The notes under the pieces were generated by a model. It did not search any database. It saw only the letters and a program-made list of their open reading frames with translations, and was not told the origin of the DNA. From contig NZ_BQME02000002.1 of the NCBI RefSeq assembly GCF_022180385.2, forward strand, positions 2,382,501 to 2,446,500: DNA of 64,000 nt, read 5' to 3'. Each line of letters starts with the position of its first letter. Position 1 is the first letter of the stretch. Of this stretch, positions 36,040 through 45,647 are shown piece after piece. This DNA is from Paenibacillus sp. L3-i20 (GTDB lineage: Bacteria; Bacillota; Bacilli; Paenibacillales; Paenibacillaceae). The translations under genes and the position numbers were made by a program.

Positions 36040-36172
36040 GAGAGCACTTCGAAGTTGCTGTATAGAGAATCTATTAACGAAGTTGTATAGATCGATGCAG
36101 AAGTTCAAATAAGATCGAATCATGATGAAAGAAAATAAAGTATTAGACGTAGACGAATCACAACTATAAATA

Positions 36173-36222
36173 CAGCGGCAGCCTTGGACGAGAAAATAAA
36201 GTCCTAGACTGTCGCTGTTTTG
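36173..36222 (+). terminator. Terminator after hemL
   Basis: CAGCGGCAG-CCTTGGAC pairs imperfectly with GTCC-TAGACTGTCGCTG, followed by TTTTGTT on plus. Confidence 0.7.
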
Positions 36223-36249
36223 TTAATCTAACGTTCCCCGTTATAGCTT

Positions 36250-36936
36250 TTATTCTTCAACTTCAACGATCACATTAACGACAGATGCATCGTGGTTCTT
36301 AATGCGAAGTGGTGCTGTAAAGGCTGAAATGAGCTTTTTTCCGATCAATGGCGCTGGATTAATGTCTTCATAAATAAGCATTGTCGGCTCTTCATACTTT
36401 TCGTGGTCTAAGAAGGCATGGTGGACAAAATATCCATTACCTTTTGCTTCTGTCAAATTTTCGATACTCAAAGTATCAATGGCCACCGCTTTGCAGTTTG
36501 GCAACTTCGTACGAATGTATTCGGCAGCTTCTGGGGAGACAGCTGGGAAATTATTGGCGTATTTCTCAAAATCCGTTTCCCGGTGTTTCCAAGTGCCCGT
36601 ATTAAAGATCAGAATATCCGCTTCATACAGGTCTTCATATTCCTCCATCTTTTCGATGGTGATAAAACCGTTTGGGCCAAGAGGACAATTGATTAATAGC
36701 GGCTTTCGGTAGATGAAGTCTTCAATTGGAACAGCATCTATTCCCTTACCGTTATTCAAATGATGCCACGGAGCATCCACATGGGTACCGGCATGAAGAT
36801 AAATACTTAACACACTTCCATTCCAGTCATCCCCTTTGTCCAAACGCTCTCTAGGCTCTATTTTCACTTCTGGCAATCCTGGATATACAGGCATTCCTTC
36901 ATAAATGGGGTAACCAATTTCCACGTATTTCGGCAT
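36250..36936 (-). CDS. Cyclase family protein (kynurenine formamidase-like metal hydrolase)
   Basis: The 228-residue protein has the metal-binding motif HAGTHVDAPWHH near residue 48, the hallmark of the cyclase/KynB family, preceded by PVYPGLPEVKI. Metal-dependent amide or lactam hydrolysis is the family chemistry. It lies about 160 bases after the amidohydrolase gene on the same strand, with GAGGAG before its ATG, so it may belong with the amidohydrolase and the giant GNAT protein. No kynurenine pathway genes accompany it, so that substrate is doubtful. Confidence 0.85.
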   Translation of the reverse strand: MPKYVEIGYPIYEGMPVYPGLPEVKIEPRERLDKGDDWNGSVLSIYLHAGTHVDAPWHHLNNGKGIDAVPIEDFIYRKPLLINCPLGPNGFITIEKMEEYEDLYEADILIFNTGTWKHRETDFEKYANNFPAVSPEAAEYIRTKLPNCKAVAIDTLSIENLTEAKGNGYFVHHAFLDHEKYEEPTMLIYEDINPAPLIGKKLISAFTAPLRIKNHDASVVNVIVEVEE

Positions 36937-37063
36937 ACAGAGACGCTCCTCTATGTGTATAACTACAAGCTCCGTATTAAAACTTCCTACTGGATTTAGT
37001 TGTGACCATATTCAAATGTTGTTGTGTCCCGTGAGTTCGACATTGTCTCTCAAGGCACGCATT

Positions 37064-37092
37064 CGAACCCGGTAACTCTTATTTGAGTTACT
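37064..37092. other. Stem-loop between amidohydrolase and cyclase genes
   Basis: CCCGGTAACTC and GAGTTACTGGG form an 11-bp stem with one mismatch around TTATTT. It begins eight bases after the amidohydrolase stop. There is no T-run, so it may be an mRNA-stabilising or processing hairpin and not a terminator. Confidence 0.5.
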
Positions 37093-37099
37093 GGGAACA

Positions 37100-37957
37100 T
37101 CACTCCACCAACGGTTTAATCTTCGGAAACACCTTTAATGCCGTTTTGTAAAAGACATCTTCGTGGTACTCTACCGGAATTAGCTCTTTCACGAACTGAA
37201 TATATGGTTTGACAGGAGCTAGCGGCCAATCCGTTCCAAACAGAAACTTGTCATAGTTATCACAATACGTGATGGCGTGACGAAGATGGGAGAAGAAGAG
37301 CGGAGAGTCCTTAAGCCGCTCGCAATTAGCCGTATCCCCTACCATTAAGCCAGACAAATCGGCAAACATATTACGATTTTTATATACGACCTCGGCTCCA
37401 TCCAGTACCCACGGATCACCAAAGTGAGCCATCATAAAGTTTACATCCCGATGCTTTACTGCTACCTCGTCCAATGCGAGCGGATGGGAATACTTTAACA
37501 ACCCTCGCTCCGAGTATGTATCACCCGTATGGAACACAACAGGCATCCCATATTGGGCAGCCAACTTGTAGATCGGATCATATACACTGTCATACGCATA
37601 GAAAGGATAGTAGCCTAAATAAATTTTTAGACCGACGACGTTCGGCTTTTGCAGATCTACTTCTATCCTTGCCAGAGCGGCAGCATCCAGCTTAAAAGGA
37701 TTGATTCCAAGGCAGTAGACAAGCTGCGGCGGCAGCGCATCAGTCAGATCAAGCCCCATTGGTGTAATAGACTCCGCATCAGGAAAACCATCTGCTTTCG
37801 TTTCCGTCAAACCCATGCCGATTCCTAATACAACGTTATTTTCCGCATATTCTTGCAAAATGCCAGCTACAGAATAGTCTACAAACGATAGTTCCTTAGC
37901 TGTGCGATGGAACTCGGCAATTTGTGATAAATGCATATGTGCATCAATGATTTTCAT
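37100..37957 (-). CDS. Amidohydrolase family protein (TIM-barrel metal hydrolase)
   Basis: The 285-residue protein opens with the metal motif IIDAHMHLS. VVFHTGDTYSE and FMMAHFGDPWV follow in the barrel, and LFGTDWPLAP supplies the catalytic Asp: the ACMSD/amidohydrolase-2 layout. GGGAGG lies seven bases before ATG 37957. The start overlaps the end of the giant GNAT gene by 14 bases, so the two are translationally coupled and should work together. The substrate is unknown. Confidence 0.88.
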   Translation of the reverse strand: MKIIDAHMHLSQIAEFHRTAKELSFVDYSVAGILQEYAENNVVLGIGMGLTETKADGFPDAESITPMGLDLTDALPPQLVYCLGINPFKLDAAALARIEVDLQKPNVVGLKIYLGYYPFYAYDSVYDPIYKLAAQYGMPVVFHTGDTYSERGLLKYSHPLALDEVAVKHRDVNFMMAHFGDPWVLDGAEVVYKNRNMFADLSGLMVGDTANCERLKDSPLFFSHLRHAITYCDNYDKFLFGTDWPLAPVKPYIQFVKELIPVEYHEDVFYKTALKVFPKIKPLVE

Positions 37958-40900
37958 TGTGAATCCTCCCTTGATCGTCAAACCGTATTGCCCGTAAGTC
38001 AGACAACGATTCGGATGGAATCGCTTCATCTGTTAACAGGAAAAAGAGGGGTGAAGTAAAAGTAACACTGTCGTTTGGCAAATTCAGCTCACGTACGACC
38101 GAAGCACAAGCCACTTCCTTATTCGAGTATACTTGCAGCTCCGCCCTATCAAGGTCAGTTACAATTTGCAACTGATCCTTTCGAGAAGAAGAACCAAAGA
38201 TATAGTCGGACGCTTCGTTAACGGACAACTCACCTTGTGCCAGCTTATAGCGTAATTCCTCGCCCGCAGACCCTGTTGTTTTTAGCCAAACGTCTTTGTC
38301 TTCGTCCTCTGTTTGCAAGAAGATGTCGGTAGTCCAGCTTTTACCGTCAAAGTACGTTCCCGTACTTTGAACAATCTCTACCGTATGGCAAAGAACAGGT
38401 ACACCAGGAAGCAGCAAGAAGTATTGATGACAAGTGAGACCACGATATTTCTCCTGCTTATTAACAGAATAACTCATCTTGATACCTTGCCAAACGTTTC
38501 CTCTATTATCAACTAACTCGGCAAAAGAAGCTTCTCGTCCTTCTTTAACCATTGAGTAAGCACTTAGTCCCTCAACATGATTGCTAATCCCGCCTGTCCA
38601 TGGGTTCCACCATGATTTTGGCTGTCGTTTAGGGAAAGAGCTAGCTAGCCACTCCTTGCCGCTACTGACTAGTGAGTAGATCGCCGAATAAAACTGCGGT
38701 GCCCCTTTTATTTGTATCAGACCGTTGTCTGCGACTAGAACTTGCTCACCGTGCTCTTCAACGTATTCCATACTCACTTTACCTTGACCGATTGGGAATA
38801 CAGCTCTGCTCAATTGAATATCATGGGTGGCAAAATGTCCATCTACATTTACGATGTCATATGAGCCTTCACCCGCAGTCAGCTTGAAGCTGGATTCTGC
38901 CTGTTCCTCGTCTTCCGTTATTAGTTGCGATTGATCGGAAGCCGCCACCTTATTCAGTGACGCAATCAATTCTCCATCCAAATACTGCCGCTTATACTCC
39001 TTTACGAGAACATCAATTACTTCTTTAGCGACAAAAGGGTTATGCTCATTAGCACTCATCTCAAGATGAGCTGTTAGGGAAATATCAGCTGGGAGAGCTT
39101 CCTTCTGTGCAAACGCACGGAACTCCTTCCAGTTGGAAAAGCCCCCATGCGAAAGGTAAAACGGGCCGTACGTTTTGTTGCTATGTGGCTCAATAATGCC
39201 CAGATTAGTTTCTATGGACACATTCCAATGTTGAAAATCAACGCGGTATTCCTCTGGCCAGCACATTCCCCATGAACCATCATCATCTCTAGAGAATAGC
39301 CAATTTTCATTAAGTAGTTCTCCATCCCAATAGTCTAAATCACTGCCGTAAGATGCTGGTACTTCAACATATCGACCTTGATATGGCAAAATGGGTCGGT
39401 GTAGACTATGGAAAAATCCTTGGGATATCCAGAGCTCAGCAGCCGTTTTGTCTGAAGAAGTATTTGTTACTTCTATCCTGTGCTCCACCGTACCATCTCC
39501 AAACAGGAGTGTTTTTACGATCAGCCCGATTTGAGGATAGGCAAGGGATCTAAAGGTGATGTTTATGCCGACTGCACTCTTTTCCTCTATGAACACTACT
39601 TTTTCGGCACGTTTTTTTGAAAATTCGCTCGAAAAAGGTTTACCAAGCTTGGGATAGCTTAGGAAGGTCGGTTCCATGCCAGTACCACTTGAGATCGTTA
39701 TCTCGTTATCTTCTTTGCTCAAAGCTAGTGTGTAGTGACCGTGATTAATCTGCCAATTTTGCTCTGTTTCCCCAGCCAGCATAATACCTAGTCCAGTGAA
39801 AGCAACACCAATCTTTTTTGTAAAAGAGACGAAACTGCCATTTGTCAGCTTTGCTCTTACCGGTAGATCCGCCTCATAAAAGCCATGTTCAAGCAACTCA
39901 ACGGAAAGTGGGAGTGAAATGCGTTGTTTGCCATTCAAACGCAGGGTGTGACTGTTCTCCTTAAGTTTGAGAAAGGATCGTGCAGGCAATTCAAATGAAA
40001 ATTCAGCTTCCTCAGCAAAGTTATTTTCTATATCGAGATAAACTGTCGCTGTTCGTCCCGGATAGGTCAAACCATGTACATGCATGGAAAGAGAAGCAGG
40101 AAACTTAGGTACAATCCCCACTTGGAATAGAGCTGACTTGCCATTAATCAATACATTTGTGCAAACACGAGGATGCGTGCGCCATACGCTCTGTTCTTCT
40201 GTAATTTCATCTACAAAAAAACTAGCAGAAAGTGATGATTCCCCTGTTACCACAAGCGTGTGCTCGTACTCGAAGCGGATATTTCCACTATTTTCACCCT
40301 TTAACGAGATTGCTAGTGGCTTACCTGACTTGTTGATAATTCGGTAGTGGATCGTATACTCACGGCCAAAGACAAGCTCTAACTTCTCCACCTCAGCCGA
40401 TAGCAAATAATCATCTGTCTCAATTAGACGCATACCACGGCCGAGTCGCTCAAACTCTACCCGCAAGTTCGTTGATTCTTTCTGCCATGAGTATGTGAAA
40501 TAATCAAAGTCGTTATCCTTGCGTCCATCTGGCTCAATTACGATTTCCCTCGTCGAGTCCTTATACCAGTCAAGATCATTAAAATAATCAGCAATCGCTT
40601 CTGTACGAAGCACCGTAGGAATCATGTTCATCAGATGCGTACAATCGTCTCGATCTTCCCAGAAAAATCCAAACTTCTTATATAACGGAACAGCCTTCGT
40701 ATTTCCTGCCCATGTATAGAGATCAAGCCTTGGCCAACCAAGCTGAATCGTTTGTTCTAACGCACGGTCAAGCAGCAACCGACCTACTTTTTTGCCATGA
40801 TAATCAGGGCGCACATTAAGTAATGGAACGTAGAGGGCACCCGTATCTTCCCTGTATTCCGCTAAGCTGCAATAGCCAACAACCTTTTCTCCATCTATCG

Positions 40901-41063
40901 CTAAGTAAAGTGCTAGAGAATCAGAGCTCGATTCATCCTGTCTTATCTGTTCAGCTGTAGAGATTGAGTTCCCGCCTCCCCAGCTATCCCGGCTGCTATT
41001 CCACATATCTGCTACTTGTGGGGCCAGATCAGGGTGGTACGGAACGATAGAAATTTCATTCAT
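37944..41063 (-). CDS. Giant GNAT acetyltransferase fused to a large beta-rich region
   Basis: The protein has 1039 residues. About 1-145 is a GNAT domain (VADMWNSSRD, then LLNVRPDYHGKKVGRLLLDRAL as the acetyl-CoA loop, and NTKAVPLYKKFGF). About 200-420 looks like two immunoglobulin-like beta domains. The last 600 or so residues contain aromatic, sandwich-like stretches (WISQGFFHSLHRPILPYQGR; SWWNPWTGGISNHVEG) reminiscent of mutarotase-type folds, though no catalytic motif is visible. There is no signal peptide, so it is cytoplasmic. ATG 41063 is favoured by GAGGTG nine bases upstream. The partner domains are inferred from composition only. Confidence 0.75.
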   Translation of the reverse strand: MNEISIVPYHPDLAPQVADMWNSSRDSWGGGNSISTAEQIRQDESSSDSLALYLAIDGEKVVGYCSLAEYREDTGALYVPLLNVRPDYHGKKVGRLLLDRALEQTIQLGWPRLDLYTWAGNTKAVPLYKKFGFFWEDRDDCTHLMNMIPTVLRTEAIADYFNDLDWYKDSTREIVIEPDGRKDNDFDYFTYSWQKESTNLRVEFERLGRGMRLIETDDYLLSAEVEKLELVFGREYTIHYRIINKSGKPLAISLKGENSGNIRFEYEHTLVVTGESSLSASFFVDEITEEQSVWRTHPRVCTNVLINGKSALFQVGIVPKFPASLSMHVHGLTYPGRTATVYLDIENNFAEEAEFSFELPARSFLKLKENSHTLRLNGKQRISLPLSVELLEHGFYEADLPVRAKLTNGSFVSFTKKIGVAFTGLGIMLAGETEQNWQINHGHYTLALSKEDNEITISSGTGMEPTFLSYPKLGKPFSSEFSKKRAEKVVFIEEKSAVGINITFRSLAYPQIGLIVKTLLFGDGTVEHRIEVTNTSSDKTAAELWISQGFFHSLHRPILPYQGRYVEVPASYGSDLDYWDGELLNENWLFSRDDDGSWGMCWPEEYRVDFQHWNVSIETNLGIIEPHSNKTYGPFYLSHGGFSNWKEFRAFAQKEALPADISLTAHLEMSANEHNPFVAKEVIDVLVKEYKRQYLDGELIASLNKVAASDQSQLITEDEEQAESSFKLTAGEGSYDIVNVDGHFATHDIQLSRAVFPIGQGKVSMEYVEEHGEQVLVADNGLIQIKGAPQFYSAIYSLVSSGKEWLASSFPKRQPKSWWNPWTGGISNHVEGLSAYSMVKEGREASFAELVDNRGNVWQGIKMSYSVNKQEKYRGLTCHQYFLLLPGVPVLCHTVEIVQSTGTYFDGKSWTTDIFLQTEDEDKDVWLKTTGSAGEELRYKLAQGELSVNEASDYIFGSSSRKDQLQIVTDLDRAELQVYSNKEVACASVVRELNLPNDSVTFTSPLFFLLTDEAIPSESLSDLRAIRFDDQGRIHNENH

Positions 41064-41221
41064 ATTTATTTGCACCTCATCTACGTTGCTAATTTTTGTA
41101 TATCAAATAAGAGTAGCATCATCTATTAAATGGATAAAGGTAATTATTTACTATAGCAGTTTTAGACAATAAAATATTGCCAATCTCAAACTTCTTAATA
41201 CATAAAGCGCATCACTCATAG

Positions 41222-42367
41222 TTATTTATATTTCATCGCTACTAGTCGATCATCAATATTGGAGGGCTGACCACGTCCATCTCGATTGTTCGTAATGAAA
41301 TATAACATGCCATCTCGCAGTTCCAAATCTCGAATACGTCCTTCTCCCTTATGTAACACTTCCATCACACCACTCTCAGGTGTATAGCGGTATATCGCCT
41401 CACCGCGCAAGGCAGCGATAATTAAACGCCCCTTGTCATCTATAATCGTTCCCGATGGTGCAATCGCTTCATCACCTGTGTGGTATATTGGTGTTATCAT
41501 GCCTTCTTTCTTCGCATCCCCGATGATATCCGGCCAGCCGTAGTTTTTCCCACTGTCGATCACATTGATTTCATCATGACCACCAGGACGACCAGAAGGT
41601 CCATGTTCTGAGCTATATAGCGTTCCATCCTTCGTCCAAGCTAGACCCTGAGGGTTGCGATGTCCATAGGAGTAGACGTAAGAGTCAGGCAGCGGATTAT
41701 CATCTGGAATCGAACCATCCAGCTTCATTCTTAATATTTTGCCAGCAAGGCTACTCTTATCGAGAGACAGATTTTTTTGTTCTGCATCCCCAGTTGTTAC
41801 ATAAAGATGCCCATCTGGTCCAATTGCAATACGACCGCCATTATGATAAAGATCACCCGGTATATTTTCCAGTAAAATACGATGCTCCGCCCACTCTGCA
41901 CCCTCTATCTTCAACATAACGACACGATTTAACGTACTTCCATTATTTTGATAAGTATGATAAGCAAAGGCTAGCCCTGTTTCATGAAAGTCCGGTGCAA
42001 GAATAAAACCTAAGAAACCACCTTCTCCATCATGATGTACAGGTTTTGTAAGACGAACTGCTTGCCTGTTTAGCTCATTATTTTCTATCTTCAAAATGGT
42101 TCCTTCTCGTTCGCTAACATAGATCGTGTTGCTATCAAACTCTATCGACCATGGAATACGAAGACCTGAACCTACTACGGTATAATCACCCTCTACTATT
42201 GGTGCACTCGTACTCTCTACCGATGTTGTCGGTTTAACAGTTGTTGAACTTTCCTGCTCACTAACTTGACTCGAAGGAATGGGTTCAATGTTACTGCTGC
42301 TGCATGCTGTTACGATAACAAGGCAGCTTGTCGCCATTATTATTAACTTTATTTTCCTAAACGACAT
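41222..42367 (-). CDS. Lipoprotein sugar dehydrogenase (PQQ-type glucose/sorbosone dehydrogenase fold)
   Basis: The 381-residue protein has a lipoprotein signal with lipobox LVIVTAC near residue 20 and a short Ser/Thr linker. A six-bladed propeller follows with LYVTTGD, YSYGHRNPQGLAW, SEHGPSGRPGGHDE and GKNYGWP, the soluble aldose sugar dehydrogenase signature. It should act on the outer face of the membrane on sugars. Firmicutes usually do not make PQQ, so the cofactor source or even activity is open. ATG 42367 has AGGAG nine bases upstream; a longer frame exists without a better site. Confidence 0.88.
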   Translation of the reverse strand: MSFRKIKLIIMATSCLVIVTACSSSNIEPIPSSQVSEQESSTTVKPTTSVESTSAPIVEGDYTVVGSGLRIPWSIEFDSNTIYVSEREGTILKIENNELNRQAVRLTKPVHHDGEGGFLGFILAPDFHETGLAFAYHTYQNNGSTLNRVVMLKIEGAEWAEHRILLENIPGDLYHNGGRIAIGPDGHLYVTTGDAEQKNLSLDKSSLAGKILRMKLDGSIPDDNPLPDSYVYSYGHRNPQGLAWTKDGTLYSSEHGPSGRPGGHDEINVIDSGKNYGWPDIIGDAKKEGMITPIYHTGDEAIAPSGTIIDDKGRLIIAALRGEAIYRYTPESGVMEVLHKGEGRIRDLELRDGMLYFITNNRDGRGQPSNIDDRLVAMKYK

Positions 42368-42451
42368 TCCTATCCGCTCCTTCATATCTATTTGTTTAAA
42401 AAAAGACAACATTAAGCGATATCCGCCCCATGCTGTCCATTTTGTATATCA

Positions 42452-43306
42452 CTATTCTTTTGTATCTGCTTTAGCAAGAGCATGTAGCAACTCATCGTGA
42501 ATGTGTCCATTCGTTACCATAATATTGCGAACGCCCAGTGTATATGATTCACCCTGTGTGCTCGTCACAGTCCCACCCGACTCTTTTACCAGCAGTGCAC
42601 CTGCGGCCAAATCCCAACTATTCAATCCAATTTCCCAAAATCCAGTTAAACGCCCCGCTGCAACATAAGCCATATGAAGTGCCGCTGATCCAGCAATTCG
42701 CAAGTTGCGAACTTCCGGTGCAATGCAGGCTATTTCTTTTAGATTAAGAGGTAAAGCATATTGCTGATCAGTCGGAAGTCCTGTAGCAATCAAACTTTCT
42801 CGCAGCGTCTTTTCTTCCGAAACTCCCATTCTTTTGCCATGTACATATGCGCCTTTGCCTTTCTCAGCTACGAACAGCTCATCTTTGATAGGATCATATA
42901 TAACGCCCACTATGACCTCACCCTTATAAGCTAGCGCTATGGACACACAGAAAAAAGGAAAACCATGTACAAAGTTTGTTGTTCCGTCGATGGGATCGAC
43001 AATCCACAAATATTCTGCATCGCTAACATCCTCAAGTGCTTGTACTGACGCTTCCGGTCCTGGTTCTACCCCTTCTTCTCCTAGAAAAGAATGATGAGGA
43101 AAGTGTGTTCCAATTAAGTTACGTATTAATCGTTCCGAACCCTTGTCCACTTCTGTGACAAGATCATGCGATGAATGCTTCAATTCGAGTCTAGAGTGAT
43201 TACCAAGCTTAGTCGTAATCCACTCTCCAGCTTTCGCAGCACAGTTGATAGCGACAGCAGTGAAGCTTTTGCCGCCTACAACAAAGGCGTTATTTTCTTC
43301 GTTCAC
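42452..43306 (-). CDS. Inositol monophosphatase family protein
   Basis: The 284-residue protein has the metal motif DLVTEVDKGSE, GEEG, the family signature WIVDPIDGTTNFVHG and the C-terminal WDLAAGALLVKESGG. It hydrolyses inositol phosphate or related sugar phosphates (3',5'-bisphosphate nucleotides are possible too). It starts with GTG 43306, nine bases after GGGAGAG. It shares the strand with the sugar dehydrogenase gene 85 bases downstream. Confidence 0.92.
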   Translation of the reverse strand: MNEENNAFVVGGKSFTAVAINCAAKAGEWITTKLGNHSRLELKHSSHDLVTEVDKGSERLIRNLIGTHFPHHSFLGEEGVEPGPEASVQALEDVSDAEYLWIVDPIDGTTNFVHGFPFFCVSIALAYKGEVIVGVIYDPIKDELFVAEKGKGAYVHGKRMGVSEEKTLRESLIATGLPTDQQYALPLNLKEIACIAPEVRNLRIAGSAALHMAYVAAGRLTGFWEIGLNSWDLAAGALLVKESGGTVTSTQGESYTLGVRNIMVTNGHIHDELLHALAKADTKE

Positions 43307-43426
43307 GCTCTATCACTCTCCCTTGCTCCAATTCTATGATTTGGATTCTTATAATATCGCTTATCTTATTGCAATACGTAGTGATTATGTTACAAGTTTC
43401 GCACAGTTGCGTTAATTTCCACTAAT

Positions 43427-44245
43427 TCACATCGCTCTAATGCCTTCTATAATTAACTGAGCAGCTAACACAAGCAGTGTAATTCGCAGCAGCCAAAGTA
43501 ACCATTTGCCACTCATCCGAAGCGCTATCATAGCACCAAGCTTGCCTCCAATCCATGCGCCAGGTGCTAGAGCAAGTACAAGCAACCAGTTAATTTCACC
43601 TAGAACAACATGCATACCGCTTCCCAATATAGAAGATAAGAAAATAACAAACATAGAAGTTGCTGTAGCTATATGAGGAGGGAAACTAAACAGAAGCACC
43701 ATTAATGGGACAAATAGCGACCCGCCACCAATCCCAAATAATCCCGATATGAGTCCTACGCCAAACCCAATTGCAAGCGCAGGAACTACGCCATAACTAT
43801 ACGTGTGCTCCTTACCAGTTGCATCCGTAATTGTTCTAACGACTGGCCACTTTTTGTTAAAAGGCTTCATATAGTCACGAGCTATAAGCAACCCCGCCAT
43901 TAGCAGCATGAACAGACCAAACACGAGTTGGAATGTACCCGCTTTCAAATATCCTGTTATAGCCGAACCAATGATTGCTGCTGGCCCGCTTGTAATGAAA
44001 AATAACATAGCCGTTCGAAAATCTACAATCTTTCTCTTTGCATAAGAGAGTGTTGAAGCAAGTGCCGTTACGATTAACACAGTTAATGAAATACCAACTG
44101 CGGTAGCATGATCAACTGGCTGTCCGATTAATGATGGTGCAATATAGATAACGGCGGGAACGATAATGATCCCGCCGCCTAGCCCAACGATACTGCCGAA
44201 CATTGCTGCAACAACGCCAATTAGAACTAAAACGATCCATTCCAT
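43427..44245 (-). CDS. Sulfite exporter TauE/SafE family permease
   Basis: The 272-residue membrane protein has about eight helices in two repeats. The first carries GSIVGLGGGIIIVPAV and the second GLISGLFGIGGGSLFVPLM, the Gly-rich family motif. Members export sulfite or organosulfur anions. Its ATG follows the UV endonuclease stop by 35 bases on the same strand, so it may be last in that unit. Confidence 0.91.
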   Translation of the reverse strand: MEWIVLVLIGVVAAMFGSIVGLGGGIIIVPAVIYIAPSLIGQPVDHATAVGISLTVLIVTALASTLSYAKRKIVDFRTAMLFFITSGPAAIIGSAITGYLKAGTFQLVFGLFMLLMAGLLIARDYMKPFNKKWPVVRTITDATGKEHTYSYGVVPALAIGFGVGLISGLFGIGGGSLFVPLMVLLFSFPPHIATATSMFVIFLSSILGSGMHVVLGEINWLLVLALAPGAWIGGKLGAMIALRMSGKWLLWLLRITLLVLAAQLIIEGIRAM

Positions 44246-44280
44246 AATGAGTTGTCACCTTTTTATCGACTATTTTGTTA

Positions 44281-45303
44281 TTACAGAGGAGTAACTTCTA
44301 CTGTTCCACCATCAAGAACACGGACGCCTTGACCGTTCTGCTCAAGCTCCTTCAGATCCTTCATCAATTGAAGCAGCGCTGCGTCCTTGCTCTTTGCTTC
44401 TAACATACAATCCAGATATGCGGTTTCACGCGCCGCACCTCTGAGGAAACGAAGGAGCGGCTCAGCTTCAACAAATTCTGCATGTCCCCTTGGATCGGTA
44501 ACACTTTTTGGACTTGAGGCATGAATTTTGGGAGGAAGCTGACTACTATCTGACAGCCCTAATCTCACCCGCTCCAATTCCCAAGTATGAGCAATGCGAG
44601 GCCATAACCCTTCAATAAGCTCGTCCTCTTCAACATCTCCCGGATTTACGGCATGATGATGAATATCGAGAACCATGGGAACACCTACGATTTCTGCAGC
44701 CGCAAGTGTCTCCCGCACATTAAACGTTTTGTCATCATTTTCGAGAGTTACTCTGTTCTTATAAATAGGAGACAATCGACTAAACTGAGTAATGAAACGT
44801 TCACTTGCGGCCACTTTATCTCCGTAAGCGCCACCCATGTGGATATTATTTTTGGCCGTTTCATCTAAGCCCATTAGCTCCAACATTCGAACATGATGGA
44901 TTAAATCCTGCTCAGACTTCAGCAATACCTCTGGGCGAGGTGTACTAAATACGCAGAAATGATCCGGATGAAACGATACCCTAATTCCTTTCTCCTGCGC
45001 ATAATGACCAACATCACGAAAAGCTGGAGCAAGAACCTCATATGGATCCCAAGGAGCTACTCCCTCATGTGTCGCAAGTGGTATTAGCTTCGAAGAAAAT
45101 CGGTACATCGCTATTTCGTGCGCCTTGCTATGTTTCAAAATACGGAGCGTGTTCGTCAAATTCTCTTCTGCAATTCGTTCTAATCTGCGAATGCCTGCCT
45201 CTCGATCATCGAGCTTGGAAAGCGTCGCATAGGTCATAGTTCGTGAGGGTGACGCATTTTCCAAAAACAGGCTCATCGCTACAAAACCGAATCTGACGAT
45301 CAT
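44281..45303 (-). CDS. uvsE: UV DNA damage endonuclease
   Basis: The 340-residue UvdE/UvsE TIM-barrel nuclease begins alternative excision repair by nicking 5' of pyrimidine dimers and other lesions. It has RFGFVAMS, MYRFSSKLIPLATH, SFHPDHFCVF, NIHMGGAYGDK, TLENDDKT and LDIHHHAVNPG, which provide the three-metal site His, Glu and Asp residues. It starts three bases after the stop of the 105-residue gene, whose end supplies its AGAGG ribosome site, so the two are coupled. Confidence 0.95.
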   Translation of the reverse strand: MIVRFGFVAMSLFLENASPSRTMTYATLSKLDDREAGIRRLERIAEENLTNTLRILKHSKAHEIAMYRFSSKLIPLATHEGVAPWDPYEVLAPAFRDVGHYAQEKGIRVSFHPDHFCVFSTPRPEVLLKSEQDLIHHVRMLELMGLDETAKNNIHMGGAYGDKVAASERFITQFSRLSPIYKNRVTLENDDKTFNVRETLAAAEIVGVPMVLDIHHHAVNPGDVEEDELIEGLWPRIAHTWELERVRLGLSDSSQLPPKIHASSPKSVTDPRGHAEFVEAEPLLRFLRGAARETAYLDCMLEAKSKDAALLQLMKDLKELEQNGQGVRVLDGGTVEVTPL

Positions 45304-45306
45304 CGT

Positions 45307-45624
45307 TTAGGACCTCTCTCCAAAAAACATTTCGTAAGCCAGCGCTGTTTGCACTTTTGCTTCTTCAGCCGTCAGTTTTCTTACAAGCTGCATCTCAACT
45401 TGTGTTACTTCTTCACCTTGAAAATTGATTTCAGCAATCGATGCCGAAATACGTACAATTGCTATTGCTTCATTGTTCGGTGTATAAGCAATAACTTTCT
45501 GTCCAGTCGGATAGACACGGAATCCACTTTTGACCATCTTCCCCTTGCCATATTCCAACAATTCGTAAAGCTCTTGCTCCGACTTAAATTTACAAACGGA
45601 GTTGAATTCAGTTGCAAATCCCAT
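45307..45624 (-). CDS. Small conserved-looking protein of unknown function
   Basis: The 105-residue soluble protein, MGFATEFNSVCKFKSEQEL at its start, alternates predicted beta strands (GFRVYPTGQKVIAY, EAIAIVRI) and ends in an acidic helix. It may belong among small Bacillales domain-of-unknown-function families, but I cannot name one with confidence. It sits between ddl (23 bases upstream) and uvsE (3 bases downstream) and is probably cotranscribed with both. GGGGGA precedes its ATG. Confidence 0.78.
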   Translation of the reverse strand: MGFATEFNSVCKFKSEQELYELLEYGKGKMVKSGFRVYPTGQKVIAYTPNNEAIAIVRISASIAEINFQGEEVTQVEMQLVRKLTAEEAKVQTALAYEMFFGERS

Positions 45625-45647
45625 ATCATTTCCCCCTATTCCGATAG

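Noticed and set aside
36040..36170. Repeated words such as GAAGTTG and GTATAGA after hemL
   Set aside because: They are too short and irregular to support a repeat array or an RNA gene.
37015..37092. tRNA-like T-arm sequence GGGTTCGAATGC on the minus strand
   Set aside because: The flanking five-base stems do not pair, and no acceptor, D or anticodon arms can be built around it.
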